Source: Streptomyces sp. DSM 15324 (GTDB lineage Bacteria; Actinomycetota; Actinomycetes; Streptomycetales; Streptomycetaceae). Taken from it: a stretch of DNA of 64,000 nucleotides. This document shows positions 44,871 to 54,236 of the stretch, piece by piece (positions within the stretch are counted from its first letter, which is position 1; the number at the start of each line of letters is the position of its first letter). The stretch lies in NCBI RefSeq assembly GCF_001514285.1, contig NZ_KQ949024.1:834700-898699 (forward strand), read 5' to 3'. The position numbers were made by a program, and so were the translations under genes. The notes under the pieces were generated by a model. It had not been told where the DNA came from and searched no databases. It worked only from the letters and a program-made list of their open reading frames with translations.

Positions 44871-45650
44871 GTGACCACCACCGCAGACAGCGCCACCATC
44901 ACCGCCCAGGACCGCTCCCAGGGCCGACTCGAGCCGGTGCATGCGATGAACGAAGCCGTGAACCCGGAGGGGCACAAGCGCTCCCTGCCGGGCCGACCTC
45001 CAGGCATCCGGGCGGACAGCTCGGGCCTGACCGACCGGCAGCGCCGAGTGATCGAGGTCATCCGGGACTCGGTACAGCGGCGTGGCTACCCGCCGTCCAT
45101 GCGGGAGATCGGCCAGGCCGTCGGCCTGTCCAGCACGTCCTCGGTGGCGCACCAGCTGATGGCGCTGGAGCGCAAGGGCTTCCTGCGCCGCGACCCGCAC
45201 CGCCCGCGCGCTTACGAGGTCCGCGGTTCCGACCAGGCCGTCTCCGTGCAGCCCACGGACACCGCCGGCAAGCCCGCCGCGTCGTACGTCCCCCTGGTGG
45301 GCCGGATCGCCGCTGGTGGCCCGATCCTCGCCGAGGAGTCCGTCGAAGACGTGTTCCCGCTCCCCCGGCAGCTCGTCGGCGACGGTGAGCTGTTCGTGCT
45401 GAAGGTCGTCGGCGACTCCATGATCGAGGCAGCCATCTGCGACGGTGACTGGGTCACCGTGCGGCGCCAGCCCGTCGCCGAGAACGGCGACATCGTGGCG
45501 GCCATGCTCGACGGTGAGGCCACCGTGAAGCGCTTCAAGCGCGAGGACGGCCATGTGTGGCTGCTCCCGCACAACGCCGCGTACGAGCCGATCCCCGGCG
45601 ACGACGCGACCATCCTCGGCAAGGTGGTGGCGGTTCTCCGCCGCGTCTGA
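44871..45650 (+). CDS. lexA: LexA SOS repressor
   Basis: 259 aa. The winged HTH shows [20 protein letters not shown] and [20 protein letters not shown]. The self-cleavage Ala-Gly is in [10 protein letters not shown], the catalytic Ser in VVGDSMIEA and the catalytic Lys in [11 protein letters not shown], so it is a RecA-responsive repressor. GTG 44871 is preferred: an SOS box lies just upstream, so the longer open frame would include the operator. A 45-residue N-terminal extension before the HTH is usual in Streptomyces. Confidence 0.95.
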   Translation: MTTTADSATITAQDRSQGRLEPVHAMNEAVNPEGHKRSLPGRPPGIRADSSGLTDRQRRVIEVIRDSVQRRGYPPSMREIGQAVGLSSTSSVAHQLMALERKGFLRRDPHRPRAYEVRGSDQAVSVQPTDTAGKPAASYVPLVGRIAAGGPILAEESVEDVFPLPRQLVGDGELFVLKVVGDSMIEAAICDGDWVTVRRQPVAENGDIVAAMLDGEATVKRFKREDGHVWLLPHNAAYEPIPGDDATILGKVVAVLRRV

Positions 45651-45688
45651 GCACGGCGGGCGGCCTCACCTCCTCCGCCCCCCTGACT

Positions 45689-45722
45689 GGGCCCCGGGAT
45701 CCCTGCGCCGGTTCCGGGGCCC
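45689..45722. terminator. Bidirectional terminator
   Basis: GGGCCCCGG (45689-45697) and CCGGGGCCC (45714-45722) form a perfect 9-bp stem with a 16-base loop between convergent lexA and dinG. Confidence 0.7.
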
Positions 45723-45734
45723 TGTGCTGTGCCC

Positions 45735-47717
45735 CTACGCCTGCTCGGCCTCGGTCTGCCGTGCCATCGCGTCGATCGCCGCAAGCGATTTCCGGACCTG
45801 GTTGCGGTCCGTGGTGTACCAGAAGTCCGGCAGGGAGGCCTTGAGGTAGCTCCCGTAGCGGGCCGTCGCCAGGCGCTGATCCAGGACGGCGACCACGCCC
45901 CGGTCCCCCGACGCGCGGACCAGACGGCCGGCCCCCTGGGCCATCAGCAGCGCCGCGTGCGTGGCGGCCACGGCCATGAAGCCGTTGCCTCCGGCGTCCT
46001 CCACCGCTTTCTGGCGGGCGCTCATCAGCGGGTCGTCCGGACGCGGGAACGGGATCTTGTCCATGACCACGAGCTGGCAACTCGTCCCGGGCACGTCGAC
46101 GCCCTGCCAGAGCGACAGCGTCCCGAACAGACACGTCTTCGCATCCGCCGCGAAGTTCTTGATCAGCTCGCCCAAGGTCTCCTCGCCCTGGAGCAGGATC
46201 GGGAACTCGGGGATGCGACCGCGCAACTCCTCGGCCGCGAGCTGTGCGGCGCGCATGGAGGAGAAGAGGCCGAGCGTCCGTCCGCCGGCCGCCTGGATCA
46301 GTTCGGTCAGCTCGTCCAGCATGTCCGCGCGATCGCCGTCCCGTGCGGGCCGCGACAGATGCTTGGCGACGTACAGGATGCCCTGCTTGCGGTAGTCGAA
46401 GGGCGATCCCACGTCGATCCCCTTCCAGGGAGGAACGTCGTCTCCTTCCGTGCCCTCCGGCGCGAGTCCCAGGGAGGCGCCCACGCCGTTGAAGTCACCG
46501 CCGAGCTTCAGCGTCGCCGAGGCCAGGGTCACGGAGCGGTCGGCGAAGAGCTTCTCCCGCAGCAGGCCCGACACGGACATCGGGGCGACGCGCAGGGAGG
46601 CGCCGAAGCGGTCGTGCCGTTCGTACCAGACGACGTCGTACTCCGAGCCGGCCACGATCCGCTCCGCCACGTCGTGCACGCTCTCCACCGAGGCGAGCGC
46701 CTGCTTGCGGACGGCGTCCTCGTCCTGGACGGACCGGTCACGGGTGGCGCCGATGGCGGAGATGACGGTGCGAGCGGCGTCGCGCAGGGCCATGAGCGCG
46801 TAGTTGAGATCCTCCGGGATCTCCTCCAGGCGTCCCGGCAGGGCCAGCTCCATCAGGCGCTCGAAGCCCTCGGCGGCGGTCTGGAGCTGGTCGGCCACCT
46901 TCTCGTCGACCAGCTTCGCGGCCCGGCGCGCGGCCCGGTTGACCTGGCCGGGGGTGAGCTCGCCGGTGGCGACGCCGGTGACCCTCGACACCAGTTCGTG
47001 TGCCTCGTCGACGATCAGCACCTCGTGCTGCGGGAGGACCGGGGCGCCTTCGATGGCGTCGATGGCCAGCAGTGCGTGGTTGGTGACGACGACCTCGGCC
47101 AGCTTGGCACGCTCACGGGCCATCTCGGCGAAGCACTCGGCGCCGTACGCGCACTTGGTCGCGCCGAGGCATTCCCGCGAGGACACCGACACCTGGGCCC
47201 AGGCGCGGTCGGACACACCCGGGGTGAGGTCGTCCCGGTCGCCCGACTCGGTCTCGTCCGACCAGTCCCGCAGCCGCAGCAGGTCCTGGCCCAGCTTGCT
47301 GCTGGGCGCGGCCGCCTCGAACTGGTCGAAGAGGCCCTCCTCCTCGTCCTGTGGCACTCCCTCGTGCAACCGGTGCAGGCACAGGTAGTTGGAGCGGCCC
47401 TTCAGCATCGCGAACTCGGGGCGTCTGCGCAGCAGCGGGTGCAGCGCGTCGACCGTGCGCGGCAGGTCACGCTCCACCAGCTGGCGCTGCAGGGCCAGAG
47501 TGGCGGTCGCGACCACGACCCGCTCTCCGTGTGCGAGCGCGGGAACCAGGTAGCCCAGCGACTTGCCGGTGCCGGTGCCGGCCTGGACCAGCAGGTGGGA
47601 TCCGTCGTCGATCGCCTCCGCGACGGCTTCGGCCATGGTCACCTGGCCGGGGCGCTCCGTACCGCCGACGGCGGCGACGGCGGCATGGAGGAGTTCGGGA
47701 AGTGAGGGCTTCGTCAT
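45735..47717 (-). CDS. dinG: DinG/XPD-family DNA helicase
   Basis: 660 aa superfamily 2 helicase. Walker A is VQAGTGTGKS, the DEAH box is LIVDEAHEL, and later motifs include LFSSMRAAQ and FGTLSLWQGVDVPG. Four Cys in SNYLCLHR and ECLGATKCAYGAECF match the Fe-S cluster of DinG/XPD proteins, which unwind D-loops, R-loops and G-quadruplexes. It faces lexA, but I do not see an SOS box upstream of it, so LexA control is not evident. Confidence 0.93.
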   Translation of the reverse strand: MTKPSLPELLHAAVAAVGGTERPGQVTMAEAVAEAIDDGSHLLVQAGTGTGKSLGYLVPALAHGERVVVATATLALQRQLVERDLPRTVDALHPLLRRRPEFAMLKGRSNYLCLHRLHEGVPQDEEEGLFDQFEAAAPSSKLGQDLLRLRDWSDETESGDRDDLTPGVSDRAWAQVSVSSRECLGATKCAYGAECFAEMARERAKLAEVVVTNHALLAIDAIEGAPVLPQHEVLIVDEAHELVSRVTGVATGELTPGQVNRAARRAAKLVDEKVADQLQTAAEGFERLMELALPGRLEEIPEDLNYALMALRDAARTVISAIGATRDRSVQDEDAVRKQALASVESVHDVAERIVAGSEYDVVWYERHDRFGASLRVAPMSVSGLLREKLFADRSVTLASATLKLGGDFNGVGASLGLAPEGTEGDDVPPWKGIDVGSPFDYRKQGILYVAKHLSRPARDGDRADMLDELTELIQAAGGRTLGLFSSMRAAQLAAEELRGRIPEFPILLQGEETLGELIKNFAADAKTCLFGTLSLWQGVDVPGTSCQLVVMDKIPFPRPDDPLMSARQKAVEDAGGNGFMAVAATHAALLMAQGAGRLVRASGDRGVVAVLDQRLATARYGSYLKASLPDFWYTTDRNQVRKSLAAIDAMARQTEAEQA

Positions 47718-47894
47718 AGCGCGACCACCCTACGGCTCGGCACTGACAAACGGGTGATCTCGCAGGTGGTCGGCGGGGACGGCGGCGAGGGAAACGGTAA
47801 GCGGTTCATGGTGCGGGCTTCTCGGAATTCGGGAGGGGAAAGGGTCGGGGAAGGGCCTGGGAAGGGCCTGAGCAAGGCATCGGCAGGCTGGAGA

Positions 47895-47912
47895 AAAATC
47901 CTCGGAGATTTT
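47895..47912 (-). terminator. Hairpin downstream of the siderophore operon
   Basis: On the minus strand GAAAATC and GATTTTTC flank TCCGAG: a 6-bp stem (47895-47900 with 47907-47912) followed by a short T run, 66 bases after the acyltransferase stop. It is unusually AT-rich for this genome and looks like an intrinsic terminator. Confidence 0.5.
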
Positions 47913-47977
47913 CGGGACGGGTGGGAACCGGCTGGAATCCCGAGGCGTTGCATGAGTGACGGGACGATTACACACAG

Positions 47978-48589
47978 TCACAGGACCCCGCGCAGGTGCC
48001 TGTCCCTGACCAAGAGGCCGGCCCGCTTCGCGGGCAGGTCGAGCTCGGCGCAGAAGCGGAAACCGGCACGAAGGAAGGCGGCGATGGAGGGGGTATTGCG
48101 AAGATCGGGTTCAGCTACGACACGTGAGCAAGCGGGTCTGCTGTCGAGTACGAGGTCGGCGACGGCTCTCAGCAGCAGTCCGCCAAGTCCACGCCCACGG
48201 GTGTCCGGGCCTGCGATGAGGAGATGGATACCGATGTCGTGAGGGCGGGCCGGGTAGTGGCGGGCCAGCGGGTCGAGATCTGCCCGGTAGATCTCCCAGT
48301 AACTCATCGGTGCGCCTTCCAGCAGGCCGAGGCACGGAAGGCAGTGGCCTTCGGTGAGCTGGGCGCGCAGGTGCCGTTCAGTCACGGTCCGGGGTCCCGA
48401 CAGCTCCCAGAAGGCGGCGACCGCGGGCTCGTTCATCCACCGGCCGATGCGGGACAGGTCCCGGTCGACCTGTACGGGGACCAGACGGAAGGCTCCTGCG
48501 GGTGTGGGGGTGGGTCCCCAGTCTCCCGGGCGGTCGAACAGAGCTGCGGGCGCGGTGCCGGCGACGGCGAGCGGGCCGATGGGGGGCAC
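47978..48589 (-). CDS. Siderophore-type N-acyltransferase (GNAT, IucB/RhbD-like)
   Basis: 203 aa. The fold matches the GNAT acyltransferases of siderophore pathways: GAFRLVPVQVDRDLSRIGRW, GAPMSYWEIYRADLDPLARH and the acyl-CoA loop PDTRGRGLGGLLL, then NTPSIAAFLRAGF. These enzymes acylate an N-hydroxylated or free diamine side chain. GTG 48589 follows GAGAGGAG. It is the third gene of the siderophore operon, 54 bases after the synthetase. No hydroxylase is seen in the operon, so the acyl acceptor is uncertain. Confidence 0.88.
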   Translation of the reverse strand: MPPIGPLAVAGTAPAALFDRPGDWGPTPTPAGAFRLVPVQVDRDLSRIGRWMNEPAVAAFWELSGPRTVTERHLRAQLTEGHCLPCLGLLEGAPMSYWEIYRADLDPLARHYPARPHDIGIHLLIAGPDTRGRGLGGLLLRAVADLVLDSRPACSRVVAEPDLRNTPSIAAFLRAGFRFCAELDLPAKRAGLLVRDRHLRGVL

Positions 48590-48643
48590 GTCGGGGCTCC
48601 TCTCAGCAGGGAAGAAAGGGGGCGGTGTCGCGTATCCGGCGGT

Positions 48644-50890
48644 TCAGGAGTGCAGGGGGTTGGCGATGGTGACGTACACGGACTGGGTTTCCACGGGGCC
48701 CACGAGTTCGTCCATGCCGTGCAGCCGGGTCAGTAGATTGGCCTTGCAGCGCAGCACGGGTGAGTCGAGGAGGCGGGCGGGCAGCGAGCTGCGCGACCGG
48801 GCGGGACCGCAGGCCGCGGTGGTGAGGAAGCGGCGAAAGGCGGCGAGCAGCAGGTGTTCACCGGCGAGACGCTGTGAGCCGAAAGCCCCCACGAGCCCGA
48901 GGACGTTGTTGATGCCCAGGTAGTAGGCGAAGCGCTCGTCGGTGACGGCGTCGGAGACGAAGGTGTCGCTGTGCTCGCCGATACCGGGCAGCCGGGCTTC
49001 GAGTTCCGCGCGGCGGGAGGCACGGAAGTAGTAGCCCTGGTTGTCGCGGTACCGGCCGCCCGTGGGCCAGCCGTCGGGGTCGAGCAGGAGGAGCGTGTTC
49101 TGCTGGTGGGCCTCCAGGGCGATGCCCGCTTCCCCGTCGAGCCAGAGCACCGGTCGCACGACGTGTTCCAGATAGCGCAGGAACCATTCGACGGCGACGG
49201 TGGCGAGCGGGCGCCCGGTCCGGGCGGCGAGCCGGGTCACGACCTCGGCCAGTCGAGAGCGCTGTACGGGTCGCACGTCCGTGGTCGGGCTGAAGCCCCC
49301 GGCGACGCGCGGGTAGGGCCGGGGCGAGATCAGGCCGGCGACACAGGAGACGTCGTCCGCGGGGGTGAAGGGGTTGTGGCGGATCACCACGTCCAGCCCC
49401 GGCACCGGAAGACCGTCGCTCCCGTCGACGGCCAGCCAAGCGGGGTCGCGGACGATGTCGAACCCCGGGTGGGCGGTCAGCCACCGCCGGGAAAGCCCGG
49501 CGCGCAGGAGGCGGTGGACTTCGACGCCGCGGTGGAGTTCCTTGCGCAGGTTCTCCCGGCGGGAGTTGGTGATGTGCAGACCGAGCGACGTCTTGAGCAT
49601 CGCCGGGGCGCCGGACCGGTAGACGGTGCGTAGGGAGGAGGTGGGATGCCAGGGACTGCCGAGCGGGCCGAGGTCGCGAAGCAGGCCGCTTGCGAACAGG
49701 GCGGCGACATCGGGGCGGTGACCGACCGCATGCCGTTGCCAGGGGTGCATCGGCAGGAGGGCGTAGCCGTCGGGCAGCGTACGGCGGACGGGCAACGGCA
49801 GTCCGGCGTCGGCGAGTCGGGAGGTCAACCGGTCCGCGGGGACGGCACGCCCGCTTTCCGTCCAGGCGGAGTCGGCGGCCAGCACGGAGGGGGCGACAGC
49901 CAGCCAGTGGAGCAGGAAGGAGCCGCGCAACTCGGGTGAGTACAGCCGTGTCTCCGCGTCGGAGAGGCCTTCGCGGCTCTTCGGGGTGGGGTGCAGGGGG
50001 TGGCCGAGGAGCAGGGCCTGTTCGGCCGCGAGGAACAGGTCGGGGCCGTCGGCGGGGTGCTTACGGCGCTCGCGGATGAAGTCGGTCGTCCGGCGGACGG
50101 AGTCCGCGACGCGGGCCACCAGGGCGACCGGGTCGAGGCCGTGGCCGGCCGGCCGGGGTGAGGCGGGCGTCTCGGCCGCGCCGGGCAGGGCGGCCGCATC
50201 GACTGGTCCGAGCGGCCGGGGCGCATCGGGGGCTCCGGCTTGTGCGGATGCCGCGGGCGGCTCGTGTGTCGCCGACGTCTCGGGAGTCCGGGGATTCGCC
50301 GGCGTCGCGGAGATCGCCGGCGTCGCGGGCATCGTAGGCACCGCCGGCGTCGCAGGCACCGCCGGCATCGTAGGCACCGCCGGCGTCGCAGGCACCGCCG
50401 GCGTCGCAGGCACCGCCGGCGTCGCAGGCATCGCAGGCGTCTCCCGCGTCTCGCGGGAGAGGAGCGCGGCGAGCGTGACGGCGTCCACGGGTGGGGACTG
50501 CTCGGGGGCGTCGGCCAGCCGTGGGAGACCGAAGCGGTGCCAGCCGGTGGGTGACCAGTGGAGGACGGGGGTGAGCAGGGCGGTGCCGCTGGAGGGGAGC
50601 GGCACACGGAGGGTGCCGTCGGCGGGGGCGGGCAGGCCTGCCTCGCGGACCCAGCAGCGCAACAGGCTCTCGACGGCCGCCGCCTGGGCCGCGGTGCGCG
50701 GGTCGGGGTGATCGAGGGGGTCAGCAGAGGCGAAAGGCCTCGGCGCGGCGGGGGTGGTCTGGCGCTGCTGGGGAGGGACGGATCCGTTCGGGGTGACATC
50801 GGTCGACGTAATGGAGGAGGTGGACGGTGACGGGACGGAAACAGCGGTGGTGGGACCGGAAGAGCGGGTGGGCTCAGGGAAGTCGTTCAC
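48644..50890 (-). CDS. NIS siderophore synthetase (IucA/IucC family)
   Basis: 748 aa. ATP-dependent synthetase that joins a carboxylic acid such as citrate to an amine. Family motifs include YALLPMHPWQRHAVG, SLRTVYRSGAPAMLKTSLGL followed by HITNSRRENLRK, VVIRHNPF, LEAHQQNTLLLLDPDG and the C-terminal FerriC-type part with KANLLTRLHGMDELVG. GTG 50890 follows GAGGA. The first 300 residues contain a Pro/Ala repeat linker (about residues 150-200), an unusual insertion of low complexity. It lies 182 bases downstream of the aminotransferase gene. Confidence 0.92.
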   Translation of the reverse strand: MNDFPEPTRSSGPTTAVSVPSPSTSSITSTDVTPNGSVPPQQRQTTPAAPRPFASADPLDHPDPRTAAQAAAVESLLRCWVREAGLPAPADGTLRVPLPSSGTALLTPVLHWSPTGWHRFGLPRLADAPEQSPPVDAVTLAALLSRETRETPAMPATPAVPATPAVPATPAVPTMPAVPATPAVPTMPATPAISATPANPRTPETSATHEPPAASAQAGAPDAPRPLGPVDAAALPGAAETPASPRPAGHGLDPVALVARVADSVRRTTDFIRERRKHPADGPDLFLAAEQALLLGHPLHPTPKSREGLSDAETRLYSPELRGSFLLHWLAVAPSVLAADSAWTESGRAVPADRLTSRLADAGLPLPVRRTLPDGYALLPMHPWQRHAVGHRPDVAALFASGLLRDLGPLGSPWHPTSSLRTVYRSGAPAMLKTSLGLHITNSRRENLRKELHRGVEVHRLLRAGLSRRWLTAHPGFDIVRDPAWLAVDGSDGLPVPGLDVVIRHNPFTPADDVSCVAGLISPRPYPRVAGGFSPTTDVRPVQRSRLAEVVTRLAARTGRPLATVAVEWFLRYLEHVVRPVLWLDGEAGIALEAHQQNTLLLLDPDGWPTGGRYRDNQGYYFRASRRAELEARLPGIGEHSDTFVSDAVTDERFAYYLGINNVLGLVGAFGSQRLAGEHLLLAAFRRFLTTAACGPARSRSSLPARLLDSPVLRCKANLLTRLHGMDELVGPVETQSVYVTIANPLHS
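50300..50440 (-). repeat. 18-bp tandem repeat inside the NIS synthetase gene
   Basis: About seven to eight imperfect copies of CACCGCCGGCGTCGCAGG (plus-strand view) encode a six-residue Pro-Ala-Thr-Pro-Ala-Val repeat. The frame is kept throughout. Copy number may vary among strains by slippage. Confidence 0.8.
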
Positions 50891-51072
50891 GGGCGTTCCT
50901 CGTCGGGTGGGGCCGGCGTAATCGGCGGCGTGGGGGGCCGGGACGGCGGTGGGGTCGCGGCGGCGTGGAGCGGTCGGCCGGTGTCCGTCTGCTGGGCGGG
51001 GTGGGCGAGGGGCCGGGGCATGGGCGGAGCCGCCGCGGGGGCTTCGTCGTCGTAGGGTCTTCCGGCCCTGGG

Positions 51073-52629
51073 TCACCGCGTGCGGCCCGCACGGCCGTGC
51101 GGCTCCGGGACCTGCTTGGACTGCCGGTTCGGCTGGTCCTTGTCGCGCTGGTTCTTGTCGCGCTGGTTCTCGTCGCGCCGGGGTTTGCGGGGGGTGTGTC
51201 CACGGGCCGCCGCCTCGATCGCGTCGGCCAGCCGGTCGAGTACGGCGGCAGCCTGTTCGTCGGTGATCGTCAGGGGCGGGAGCAGGCGTACGACGCTCGC
51301 GTGACGGCCGCCCAGTTCGACGATCAAGCCGCGGCGCAGACACTCGCGCTGTACGGCGACGGCCAGTTCGGGGGCTGCGGGGTGGGGGCCACGAGCGGCA
51401 ATGGCGTCCGTGCCCGCGGAGTCCATTTTCCTCTCCTCCCGCTCCGGGTCGACGAGTTCGACGCCGAGCATCAGTCCGCGTCCGCGCACATCGCCCATGC
51501 ACGGGAAGGCCTCCGCGAGGTGTCGGAGCCGGGCCAGCAGGTGGGCTCCGAGGGTGGCCGCGCGGTCGGCGAGGCGGTTCTCGCGGACGTGGGCGAGGGT
51601 GGCGGTGCCGGCCGCCATGGCGAGCTGGTTGCCGCGGAAGGGGCCGGCGTGGGCGCCCGGTTCCCAGACGTCGAGGTCGTCGCGGTAGACGACGACGGCC
51701 AGGGGCAGGCTGCCACCGATGGCCTTGGAGAGGACCATCACATCGGGGGTGACTCCGCTGTGTTCCACCGCCCAGAAGGCGCCGGTGCGGCCGACGCCCG
51801 TCTGGACCTCGTCGGCGATGAGAGGGATGGAGCGGTCGGCGGTGATCTGCCGCATGCGCCGCATCCAGGTGTCCGGCGCAGGGATCACATCGCCCTCGCC
51901 CTGGACGGGTTCGAGGATCATGCCGGCGGGGCGCCGGTCCCCGGACTTGGGATCGTCGAGGACGGACTCGGTCCAGCGCGCGGCGAGTTCGGCGCCGCGA
52001 TCGCCGCCGACGCCGAACGGGCAGCGGTAGTCCTGCGGATAGGGCAGACGGGCCACGCGGACGTCGAGGGCGCCGCCGGAGGCTTCGAGGGATCCGGTCG
52101 TCATGCCGTGACAGGCGCCGGCGAAGGCGAGAACGCCCGTGCGGCCGGTGGCGGCGCGGACCAGGGTGAGCGCCGCTTCGACGGCGTCCGTTCCGGCCGG
52201 CCCGCAGAACTGGACGCGGGCACGGTCGGCGAGCCCGGGCGGCAGGGTGCGGAAGAGTTCGGTGACGAAGGCGTCCTTGACCGGGGTGGCGAGGTCGAGG
52301 ACGTGCAGGGGCGCACCCGAGTCGAGGACCTTGCGGATGGCCTCCAGGACGACGGGATGGTTGTGGCCGAGCGCGAGGGCGCTGGCGCCGGAGAGGCAGT
52401 CGAGGTAGCGGCGCCCGTCGGCGCCCTCGATGGTCAGTCCGCGGGCGCGTACCGGCACGATGGGGAGGGCACGCGCATAGGTGCGCGCCGCGGACTCGCG
52501 GGCCGACTGGCGCCGCAGGATGCCGTCGTGCGCGGAGCGCCGGCCGGCCTGGCCGACGGGGGACCTGCCGGCGGTCGATGGTCCGGTGGATCTCCCCGGA
52601 GGGACCTCCTCGGGCACTGGCTCGGTCAC
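51073..52629 (-). CDS. Diaminobutyrate--2-oxoglutarate aminotransferase-like (class III)
   Basis: 518 aa PLP enzyme. The fold begins ARTYARALPIVPVRARGLTI; the PLP region shows GPAGTDAVEAALTLVRAAT, GACHGMTTGSLEASGG, Asp in LIADEVQTGVGRTG and the Schiff-base Lys in MVLSKAIGGSLPL. It resembles EctB/Dat and RhbA, which make 2,4-diaminobutyrate from aspartate semialdehyde. Beside a NIS synthetase this points to diamine supply for a siderophore. The C-terminal tail is a hydrophilic repeat (RDENQRDKNQRDKDQ) encoded by 15-bp tandem copies near 51139-51183. GTG 52629 has GGGAGG about ten bases upstream. Confidence 0.88.
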   Translation of the reverse strand: MTEPVPEEVPPGRSTGPSTAGRSPVGQAGRRSAHDGILRRQSARESAARTYARALPIVPVRARGLTIEGADGRRYLDCLSGASALALGHNHPVVLEAIRKVLDSGAPLHVLDLATPVKDAFVTELFRTLPPGLADRARVQFCGPAGTDAVEAALTLVRAATGRTGVLAFAGACHGMTTGSLEASGGALDVRVARLPYPQDYRCPFGVGGDRGAELAARWTESVLDDPKSGDRRPAGMILEPVQGEGDVIPAPDTWMRRMRQITADRSIPLIADEVQTGVGRTGAFWAVEHSGVTPDVMVLSKAIGGSLPLAVVVYRDDLDVWEPGAHAGPFRGNQLAMAAGTATLAHVRENRLADRAATLGAHLLARLRHLAEAFPCMGDVRGRGLMLGVELVDPEREERKMDSAGTDAIAARGPHPAAPELAVAVQRECLRRGLIVELGGRHASVVRLLPPLTITDEQAAAVLDRLADAIEAAARGHTPRKPRRDENQRDKNQRDKDQPNRQSKQVPEPHGRAGRTR

Positions 52630-52910
52630 GGCTTGCTGTCCTCCCGCGGTTCGGGGGGCCGCGCGCGGGCAGCGGAACCCCCACCGCTACCAACCCCGGA
52701 CGGGCGTCCTGGTTACGGGTTGCCTCAAGATCCCTGCCGTGACGGAACCGTTGCCCTCCTGTCGGAAGTCCCCCACAGCGAACGCATATCGTGTGGGGGC
52801 ATCGCACAGGGCCGTGAGACCCGGCTGAACTCCGCGTGGGCACACGCCGGGTTCCGCCCCACGGGAGCGGCCGCAGCACCAAGTTCGTTGACAGCAGGGG
52901 GAGTCAGACC

Positions 52911-54131
52911 ATGCGATCGATACGGCCGTCGTTCACCGCTCGTCGGGGGAGGCCCGCGCGCCGCAGAACCTCCCCCGTGCTCGGCGCCGTCGCCCTCGCC
53001 TCGGTGCTCGCGCTCACCGCGACCGCCTGCGACTCGGGCGACGCCGACGCCGACGGCAAGGCCACCGCGTCGGCCACGGCGGTCGGCGACGGAAAGATCA
53101 CGATCCCGGACGACATCAAGGACCGGCTCAAGGAGCACGGGATCGATCTGGACAAGTGGAAGAACGGCGCGTGGAAGAACTGGGACAGGGACGACTGGCT
53201 GCGTGAGGCCAAGGACTACGTCAACCCGATCATCAAGGGCCTGTGGGACCCGGACCGGATGAGGGAGGCGGAGGACCCCGACCGGCGAGTCGACGACAAC
53301 GACCTCTCCGGCGACCAGGGCGTGACCGACCCGACGCCCGAGCCCGTGGACGCGAAGGCCGTGCCGACGACGTACCACGCCAACGCCCCCGAGGCGGGCA
53401 AGGTGTTCTTCGATTCCCCCGAGGGCACGATGGTCTGCTCGGCGACGGTCGTGAAGGACCCGGCTCACCCGGGCAAGTCCAACCTGGTGTGGACTGCGGG
53501 CCACTGTGTGCACGCGGGCAAGAAGGGCGGCTGGTACCGCAACATCGCGTTCGTGCCGTCGTACAACGACAAGGGTCTGTCCGCCGAGCAGCTCCAGACG
53601 GCCACCAAGGAGGAGGCCGCGCCCTACGGTGTCTGGTGGGGTGACTGGGTGAAGACCTCGGACCAGTGGATCGCGCAGGGCGGGGAGACGGGCGGTGACG
53701 GCGCGCCGTACGACTTCGCCGTGATCCATGTGACGCCGGAGGCGGACGGTTCCGGCAAGTCGCTGGAGGAGACGGTCGGTTCGGCGCTGCCGGTGGACTT
53801 CGACGCTCCGGCGGTGCCGAAGGTGGACAGCATCACCGCGACGGGTTATCCGGCCGCGGCGCCGTTCGACGGGCAGAAGCTCTACCAGTGCCAGGACAAG
53901 CCGGGGCGGCTGTCGTTCAACGAGTCGGACCCGACGATGTACCGCATCGGCTGCACGATGACCGGTGGTTCGTCCGGCGGCGGCTGGGTGGCCAAGGGCG
54001 CGGACGGCAAGCCTGCGCTGGTCTCCAACACCTCGGTGGGTCCGGTGAGTTCGGGCTGGCTGGCGGGGCCTCGGCTGGGTGAGGTGGCCAAGGGTGTGTA
54101 CGACTCGGTGAGCGACAAGTTCGCCAAGTGA
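52911..54131 (+). CDS. Secreted trypsin-like/V8-like serine protease, probable lipoprotein
   Basis: 406 aa. A basic N terminus (RSIRPSFTARRGRPARRR) and hydrophobic segment end in LTATACDSGD, a Cys-containing cleavage site that suggests lipidation although the -3 residue is not the usual one. The protease part has His in VWTAGHCVH, Asp in APYDFAVIHV and Ser in MTGGSSGGGW, so the triad is complete. Between signal and protease lies a charged linker of about 130 residues. ATG 52911 follows GGGGGAG. Divergent from the siderophore operon; 52630-52910 holds no other gene and no clear iron box. Confidence 0.88.
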   Translation: MRSIRPSFTARRGRPARRRTSPVLGAVALASVLALTATACDSGDADADGKATASATAVGDGKITIPDDIKDRLKEHGIDLDKWKNGAWKNWDRDDWLREAKDYVNPIIKGLWDPDRMREAEDPDRRVDDNDLSGDQGVTDPTPEPVDAKAVPTTYHANAPEAGKVFFDSPEGTMVCSATVVKDPAHPGKSNLVWTAGHCVHAGKKGGWYRNIAFVPSYNDKGLSAEQLQTATKEEAAPYGVWWGDWVKTSDQWIAQGGETGGDGAPYDFAVIHVTPEADGSGKSLEETVGSALPVDFDAPAVPKVDSITATGYPAAAPFDGQKLYQCQDKPGRLSFNESDPTMYRIGCTMTGGSSGGGWVAKGADGKPALVSNTSVGPVSSGWLAGPRLGEVAKGVYDSVSDKFAK

Positions 54132-54171
54132 GCGACGGGGCCGCCGGGCGGGAAGCGCATCGGCGGCCATG

Positions 54172-54220
54172 ACGAAGGCCCGCCCCCTGGTGTGTGTCAG
54201 GCAAGGGGGCGGGCCTTCGT
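54172..54220. terminator. Bidirectional terminator
   Basis: A perfect 16-bp stem (54172-54187 with 54205-54220) with a 17-base loop, between the convergent protease gene and hflX. Confidence 0.88.
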
Positions 54221-54236
54221 GTGTCAGGCCGTTGCG

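Noticed and set aside
47718..47977. Possible SOS box upstream of dinG
   Set aside because: GAAC and GTTT occur eight bases apart (near 47783-47803), not four; the spacing excludes a LexA box.
50300..50440. Repeat array considered as CRISPR
   Set aside because: Units are contiguous 18-mers with no unique spacers and stay in the reading frame of the synthetase.
52681..52735. Possible iron box (GGTTACGGGTTGCCTCA) upstream of the siderophore operon
   Set aside because: The match breaks down in the centre, where the consensus is strongest; too weak to annotate although such a site would be expected.
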